Source: Glaciecola sp. UBA2563 (GTDB taxonomy: Bacteria; Pseudomonadota; Gammaproteobacteria; Enterobacterales; Alteromonadaceae). From it: a DNA stretch of 59,409 bases. The notes under the pieces are model-generated. The model saw nothing but the letters and a program-made list of their open reading frames with translations, ran no database searches and was not told the origin of the DNA. Of the stretch, positions 55,254 through 59,409 are shown one piece after another. The translations under genes and the position numbers were made by a program. The DNA is taken from positions 1 to 59,409 of the forward strand of contig DDLV01000019.1 of the NCBI GenBank assembly GCA_002340325.1. The letters are read 5' to 3'. The stretch's first letter is position 1. Each line of letters starts with the position of its first letter.

Positions 55254-56339
55254 ATGAAGCGCCAAGCATATGTTCTCATAGTAATTTGTTTCTCACCGTT
55301 TATTTATTCGTGCTCCTCTATTCCAAACGTCAGTGATTATGTAGGTTTTTTAAATACCAACCCAAAGGCAGCGGATAGTGCTGCGGGTAATGCTGTTGAA
55401 ACACGCGAACAGCGCAATCAGTTTGAAAATAATCAGTCTCCTAACGAAAACGCTAGCACAATTGCTGAAATAAACGCCGAATTACAAAAGCAAAGAGCTG
55501 AGGTCAACTCTCTTCAGCAGACTGTCGATGAAGTATTACCGGCGGTTAATCGAATGATGGAAATGGAAAGTGAAGTCGGATTATTTCTAGATCATATCGC
55601 ATTGGTAAGTGATTTGTCTTCCAACGCGTTTATCGACCAACAAGCGTTTTTACAAACGGAGCAAGCAGAGTTAAAAAAATTTGATGACGCACAGGCAATC
55701 GAAATTGATCAGACAACTGAACCCGTATTCAATGAGGTAACGCGACAGGATAAATTTCACAATATGAATACTTTAGGCGTGAACAGCAACAAACATGCTT
55801 CACATTCTATAAATACCAAGCCGAGCGTTCCTGTCGAAGAGGCTATGCAATCCCTCAAGAAGTATTACGATGACAAACTTGACGCCAAATTTTCAAACCA
55901 AAGCGCCGCAAATTTCAACACACCTAAAAAAGAGAACGTGTCTGTAGACGCTATCAGAAAGTCTCCATTGCTTGATCAAACAAAAAGTGAAGAACAACGC
56001 ATGACCGATAAGTTTAGCTCAAGAGCGCCTAATTCTGAGCAACGCCCCTTCAAAGACAATAGGGATAAACTAAACGCAAAAGAAGGATATGCAATCCACT
56101 TATCTTCCTATTCAAACACGCGTCAGATGAAGGACAGCTGGAAAACTATCAAAGCGCAATACAGCCAGCTATTGCACGATAAAACACCGCTCTCACAGGT
56201 AGTCAAAGTCAACACATCAACATTTTACAGTTTACGTATCGGTCCGTTTTTACAGGAAGATGCTTCGAGGACCTGCAATCAAATAAAATCAGACGGCGCA
56301 TATTGCGGGGTCGTGAGCTACTCGGGAGACCCAATATGA
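55254..56339 (+). CDS. SPOR-domain lipoprotein
   Basis: The 361-residue protein has a lipoprotein signal (FIYSC, C20), a long charged disordered region with a coiled coil near residues 70-105 (EINAELQKQRAEVNSLQQTV), and a C-terminal SPOR domain at about 278-355 (GYAIHLSSYSNTRQMKD, YSLRIGPFLQEDASRTCNQI). SPOR domains bind glycan strands lacking stem peptides, mainly at septa. The stop overlaps the next gene's ATG, so it belongs to the fibre operon. It may tether or position the usher complex; that role is inferred. Confidence 0.82.
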   Translation: MKRQAYVLIVICFSPFIYSCSSIPNVSDYVGFLNTNPKAADSAAGNAVETREQRNQFENNQSPNENASTIAEINAELQKQRAEVNSLQQTVDEVLPAVNRMMEMESEVGLFLDHIALVSDLSSNAFIDQQAFLQTEQAELKKFDDAQAIEIDQTTEPVFNEVTRQDKFHNMNTLGVNSNKHASHSINTKPSVPVEEAMQSLKKYYDDKLDAKFSNQSAANFNTPKKENVSVDAIRKSPLLDQTKSEEQRMTDKFSSRAPNSEQRPFKDNRDKLNAKEGYAIHLSSYSNTRQMKDSWKTIKAQYSQLLHDKTPLSQVVKVNTSTFYSLRIGPFLQEDASRTCNQIKSDGAYCGVVSYSGDPI

Positions 56340-56809
56340 AATTAAACTCCAAAATATTATCAACTATTCTGGGTTTGAGTCTTCTTATCGCTAACGCGAA
56401 TGCCGCGTTGATTCAGGAGATTCAACCTTTGACCTTTGGTTCAATTGCCGTCTTGGCTAATGATGATACCTACCAATACTCGATAACCCGACAAGGCGGA
56501 ATCAGTAAATCCGATAAAATCATTATTGTTTCGCCGGGTCAACGAGGGCTTTACCGAGTGTCAGACCTACCACCCAATAGTGTTGTGGTTGTGACAGCGC
56601 AAATTTTAGACAATGAGCTTGATTCTACGGAACTAAACAATGAGCGTATGGACTTTGTCTCTCTAGACAGCGTCGGTGCATATTTTACCGATCAAAACGG
56701 CGAGGCTGTGGTATCTGTTGGTGGCACTATTAGTACCAAAGGCGGTGGTAGCTTGGTGTACGGCAATTTGCCTTTGCGCGGCGATTACCTGATTGAAATT
56801 GACTTTTAA
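56336..56809 (+). CDS. DUF4402-like fibre subunit, minor
   Basis: A Sec signal peptide (MKLNSKILSTILGLSLLIANANA) of 23 residues precedes a 134-residue beta-rich domain with the DUF4402 hallmark PLTFGSIAV. The ATGA overlap with the SPOR lipoprotein marks translational coupling. As the smaller of two DUF4402 proteins, and the one placed before the chaperone, it may be a tip or adaptor subunit; this is inference. Confidence 0.72.
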   Translation: MKLNSKILSTILGLSLLIANANAALIQEIQPLTFGSIAVLANDDTYQYSITRQGGISKSDKIIIVSPGQRGLYRVSDLPPNSVVVVTAQILDNELDSTELNNERMDFVSLDSVGAYFTDQNGEAVVSVGGTISTKGGGSLVYGNLPLRGDYLIEIDF

Positions 56810-56831
56810 TATTCATTATTGGAACTTAATT

Positions 56832-57617
56832 ATGAGATTACTAATTCTTACCTTTTTTATTGCATTTACGGTGCCTCTCAATGCTGCACTAATGATAGCG
56901 CCTACACAACTTATCTTTGATGATGCAGATAGGATGAAAGAAGTCGTATTAATCAATACTAGCGATTCACCGAAATCATATCGGTTAGGCTTTACAGATA
57001 AAATTCAATTATCAAATGGACAATATCAAAACCTCGAGGACGGGAAAGTGTCTGAACATTCCGCGAGCGAATATCTTAGATTTACTCCTCGACAAGTAAG
57101 ACTGTTACCGGGCGAACGGCAGGTAGTCAGGGTCATGAAGAGGAATGTAACTGCGTTACCTCAGGGGGATTACCGGTCACACCTAAACTTTAGCGTGCTT
57201 CCAGAGCGCAGCCTAGACGCAATCGATGAACCCGTCAATGGCGTGAGAATGCAGATAACAGCGCTCATAAGCTATTCAATTCCAGTAGTGTTCGGTATAG
57301 GGCAAAATAATTCAGCGTTTGAAATCCAAAGTTACAATATTATTAACAACGATAAGACTTCGACCGTTACAGTAGATATAAGTAAACAAGGCGATTTTGG
57401 CATAATGGGTCGTTTAGAAATATGGAAAAACAACTCAACAGGTTCGCCCTTGCGAATAGGCACGCTAAATGGTGCCAACATATTTCGAGAAACAGACCAA
57501 ATCAGATACGCAATTAAAACCAATCAAAGCATCCAGCCAGAAGATGATCTCACTATTAAATTTGTTGATACATCAACGAGAAAGATAGTCGACGAAAAAT
57601 TTATCGATAAAGGCTAA
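56832..57617 (+). CDS. PapD-like periplasmic pilus chaperone
   Basis: The 261-residue protein has a signal peptide (MRLLILTFFIAFTVPLNAA) and the two-domain Ig fold of pilus chaperones. Typical segments are MIAPTQLIFDDADR, LRFTPRQVRLLPGERQVVRV and the edge-strand motif GDYRSHLNFSVLP. It should hold fibre subunits by donor-strand complementation and deliver them to the usher. ATG 56832 gives a proper signal peptide with GGAA 7 nt upstream; an earlier in-frame start at 56793 inside the previous gene is less likely. Confidence 0.88.
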   Translation: MRLLILTFFIAFTVPLNAALMIAPTQLIFDDADRMKEVVLINTSDSPKSYRLGFTDKIQLSNGQYQNLEDGKVSEHSASEYLRFTPRQVRLLPGERQVVRVMKRNVTALPQGDYRSHLNFSVLPERSLDAIDEPVNGVRMQITALISYSIPVVFGIGQNNSAFEIQSYNIINNDKTSTVTVDISKQGDFGIMGRLEIWKNNSTGSPLRIGTLNGANIFRETDQIRYAIKTNQSIQPEDDLTIKFVDTSTRKIVDEKFIDKG

Positions 57618-57758
57618 AGTAAAAAAATCAGCTGTCGATAAGAGACTTGTAAGCCAATAGGAGCTTATATACGAGAAGTAACTTCTCAGGCTACAGTGTC
57701 GTGACGGTATAACGTTCGTTGCTGTGTATAAACGTAATTTTGATAACGGAGATAATCC

Positions 57759-58388
57759 ATGTTCAAACGCAATCAAATTTTTACATCAGTGGTGACAGCT
57801 TCGATGGTAGCAGGTATCGCAACCTCTGCTATGGCAGATGAAAAAGCAACAGGTCAAGCCTCAGTCACCGTAACCAACACCTTTAATCTTGATAAAGTCG
57901 CAGACCTTACCTTTGGTACGATTCAAATTGTGTCAATTGACGATGATGTTGCAGCGTTCGCTGGCGATAAGGTAGAAATCACCATGGAATCAGATGGTAG
58001 TGGTGGGTCTGTCGTGAATGGGGTTGATGATGCTAACGAAACATCGACGGCAAATATAATCACAGACGGTTCACCCGCCGAATTTGCTATATCAGCTGCT
58101 GCGCCTAACACAGTGATGACACTGACGCTTCCTGGCGATGCAGATTTGACACCCCCTGCGGGCGGTGCCGCTGCGTTTACTGTTGCATTCAACAACGATT
58201 TGGTAACGGTTGTTAACAGCGATGGTTCAGAGGTAGACTTTAATGGCGCTAACCTAGTAACAGATGCAACTGGTGCTGTTTCCTTTAGAATAGGTGGTGT
58301 TCTAACTCCCGCTGATCCCGCTGCAAATGATACAAACATTGCTGACGGCGCCTACATTGGTGATTTTGAAGTCACTGTGGATTATTAA
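57759..58388 (+). CDS. DUF4402 domain protein, probable major fibre subunit
   Basis: The 209-residue protein has a signal peptide ending ATSAMA, an N-terminal extension rich in Thr/Val (ATGQASVTVTNTFNL) that could be the donor strand, and a DUF4402 domain with DLTFGTIQIV. It lacks cysteine. A good ribosome site (GGAG) and the following strong terminator suggest high expression, as for a major subunit. A small hairpin at 57673-57687 separates it from the chaperone gene. Confidence 0.78.
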   Translation: MFKRNQIFTSVVTASMVAGIATSAMADEKATGQASVTVTNTFNLDKVADLTFGTIQIVSIDDDVAAFAGDKVEITMESDGSGGSVVNGVDDANETSTANIITDGSPAEFAISAAAPNTVMTLTLPGDADLTPPAGGAAAFTVAFNNDLVTVVNSDGSEVDFNGANLVTDATGAVSFRIGGVLTPADPAANDTNIADGAYIGDFEVTVDY

Positions 58389-58433
58389 TATCTATTAATT
58401 ACGCAAAGCGCGTCAAACTAAATTATAAGATGT

Positions 58434-58458
58434 GACCCGCACGTTGCGGGTCTTTTTT
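58434..58458 (+). terminator. Rho-independent terminator after the fibre operon
   Basis: GACCCGCA (58434-58441) pairs with TGCGGGTC (58445-58452) around CGT, then six T. It separates the fibre operon from oadG. Confidence 0.88.
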
Positions 58459-58593
58459 ATGCCCAAAAAATCGTTCATCAAAGTGTTGATTCACATCAAC
58501 GCGACTTAAATCTCATCATAGCTTGATTGTAATTTCGATATTAATTTGTTATTCATGCACTTAGGTTACACACTTAACTGCTAAGCGATAATA

Positions 58594-58848
58594 ATGTTCG
58601 AACAATTAACGGAAGCTGCTCTTCTAATGTCAGTCGGTATGACTGTCGTTTTTTGCTTTTTAATCCTTTTGTTAGGCGGCATTCATGCTATCGCGTTGTA
58701 TGTGGCGAAGTTTCCGGGAAGTGAAGAAAAACATATAAAACCGCTGGCAGACGTTTCAAAAACTGTCGGCAATCATGACATTTCTCCAAACGTTGTTGCC
58801 GCAATATCGGCAGCAATTCGCATTCATCGAAAGAACAAGAATAAATAG
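58594..58848 (+). CDS. oadG: Oxaloacetate decarboxylase Na+ pump, gamma subunit
   Basis: OadG is the small membrane subunit that binds the alpha subunit and assists assembly. The 84-residue protein has one membrane helix at about residues 12-35 (SVGMTVVFCFLILLLGGIHA) and a short cytoplasmic tail. The alpha-subunit gene follows after 9 nt, the usual gamma-alpha order. Confidence 0.88.
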   Translation: MFEQLTEAALLMSVGMTVVFCFLILLLGGIHAIALYVAKFPGSEEKHIKPLADVSKTVGNHDISPNVVAAISAAIRIHRKNKNK

Positions 58849-58857
58849 GAAGTTCAC

Positions 58858-59409
58858 ATGTCCCACCCGCTAAAGCTCACCGAACTGGTATTTAGAGATG
58901 CACATCAGTCTTTGCTTGCCACGCGTCTGCGTATAGAAGATATGTTACCCATTGCGAAACAGGTCGATGACTTAGGGTTCTGGTCTGTTGAAACATGGGG
59001 GGGAGCCACATTTGATGCGTGTATTCGCTACCTCGGTGAAGACCCGTGGGAACGAATTCGCCAGCTTAAAGCAGCAATGCCTAAAACGAAGCAGCAAATG
59101 CTGTTAAGAGGACAGAACCTGCTGGGATATCGACATTATGCAGATGACGTTGTGCAAAAATTTGTTGAAAGAGCGCATATAAATGGCGTGGATGTTTTTC
59201 GTATTTTTGATGCAATGAATGATGTTAGAAATATAGAAACCGCGGTTTCCGCCACACTAAGTGTAGGCGCACATGCACAAGGAACACTAGCCTATACCGT
59301 TAGTCCAGTGCACAATTTGTCATTTTGGTTAGATATGGCGAAAAAACTCGAAGATCTTGGGGTTAATTCCATATGCATCAAAGATATGGCAGGCCTATTA
59401 AAACCATAT
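58858..59409 (+). CDS. oadA: Oxaloacetate decarboxylase alpha subunit, partial (cut by window end)
   Basis: Only the first 184 codons are present and the frame stays open to the window end. The start MSHPLKLTELVFRDAHQSLL contains the metal-site Asp of the carboxyltransferase TIM barrel, and ETWGGATFDACIRYLGEDPW and FRIFDAMND follow. OadA transfers the oxaloacetate carboxyl group to biotin, and the downstream beta subunit would couple decarboxylation to Na+ export. AGGA lies 7 nt before the ATG. Confidence 0.94.
   Translation, partial: MSHPLKLTELVFRDAHQSLLATRLRIEDMLPIAKQVDDLGFWSVETWGGATFDACIRYLGEDPWERIRQLKAAMPKTKQQMLLRGQNLLGYRHYADDVVQKFVERAHINGVDVFRIFDAMNDVRNIETAVSATLSVGAHAQGTLAYTVSPVHNLSFWLDMAKKLEDLGVNSICIKDMAGLLKPY

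Noticed and set aside
1..59409. CRISPR array, prophage or integron
   Set aside because: No regularly spaced identical repeats, phage structural genes or integron integrase are seen; the only mobile gene is the IS481-family transposase.

Overview
The window looks like chromosome of a marine, polarly flagellated gammaproteobacterium of the Alteromonadales type. The reasons are the polar-flagellum gene order with FlrA/FlrB/FlrC and FlhF/FlhG, the ParC/ParP chemotaxis-array positioning pair, the low G+C, an Na+ pump decarboxylase operon, and recX-alaS-csrA-tRNA synteny. Family and organism calls rest on reading the sequence only; no database search was run.

Region 1 (1-7973) is a late flagellar and flagellin-glycosylation block: fliD, fliS, a FliT-like gene, a very large Maf glycosyltransferase-like gene, then pseB and pseC, mostly overlapping and probably one operon. 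Region 2 (7974-8453) is non-coding and holds a REP-like hairpin and a 188-bp imperfect palindrome. Region 3 (8454-37162) is the main flagellar/chemotaxis locus: flrA; flrBC; fliEFGHIJ; fliKLMNOPQR-flhB; flhA-flhF-flhG-fliA; cheY-cheZ-cheA; parC-parP-cheW. Sigma-54 type -24/-12 elements lie before flrB, fliE and fliK, with a weaker one before flhA. This fits the cascade in which FlrA and FlrC activate sigma-54 promoters and FliA serves the last class. cheB, expected between cheA and parC, is absent.

Region 4 (37292-39916) carries a repeat-built lipoprotein and a DUF2802 membrane protein. Region 5 (39947-44668) is a methionine operon: tandem MetJ boxes, metA, and a methionine synthase split into two genes at the homocysteine/pterin domain boundary. 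Region 6 (44697-50642) is housekeeping: a DUF938 methyltransferase, a DUF482 protein, recX (no recA beside it), alaS, csrA, tRNA-Ser(GCT) and two identical tRNA-Arg(ACG). An intact IS481-family element (50655-51939) sits between the last tRNA and what looks like its terminator.

Region 7 (52194-58388) is the most unusual part: an apparent chaperone-usher surface-fibre operon with two DUF4402 subunits and a PapD-like chaperone. Its usher-like protein ends in what reads as a SPOR (peptidoglycan-binding) domain, and the next gene is a SPOR lipoprotein with an identically spaced cysteine pair. Region 8 (58594-59409) is oadG followed by the 5' part of oadA, cut by the window end.
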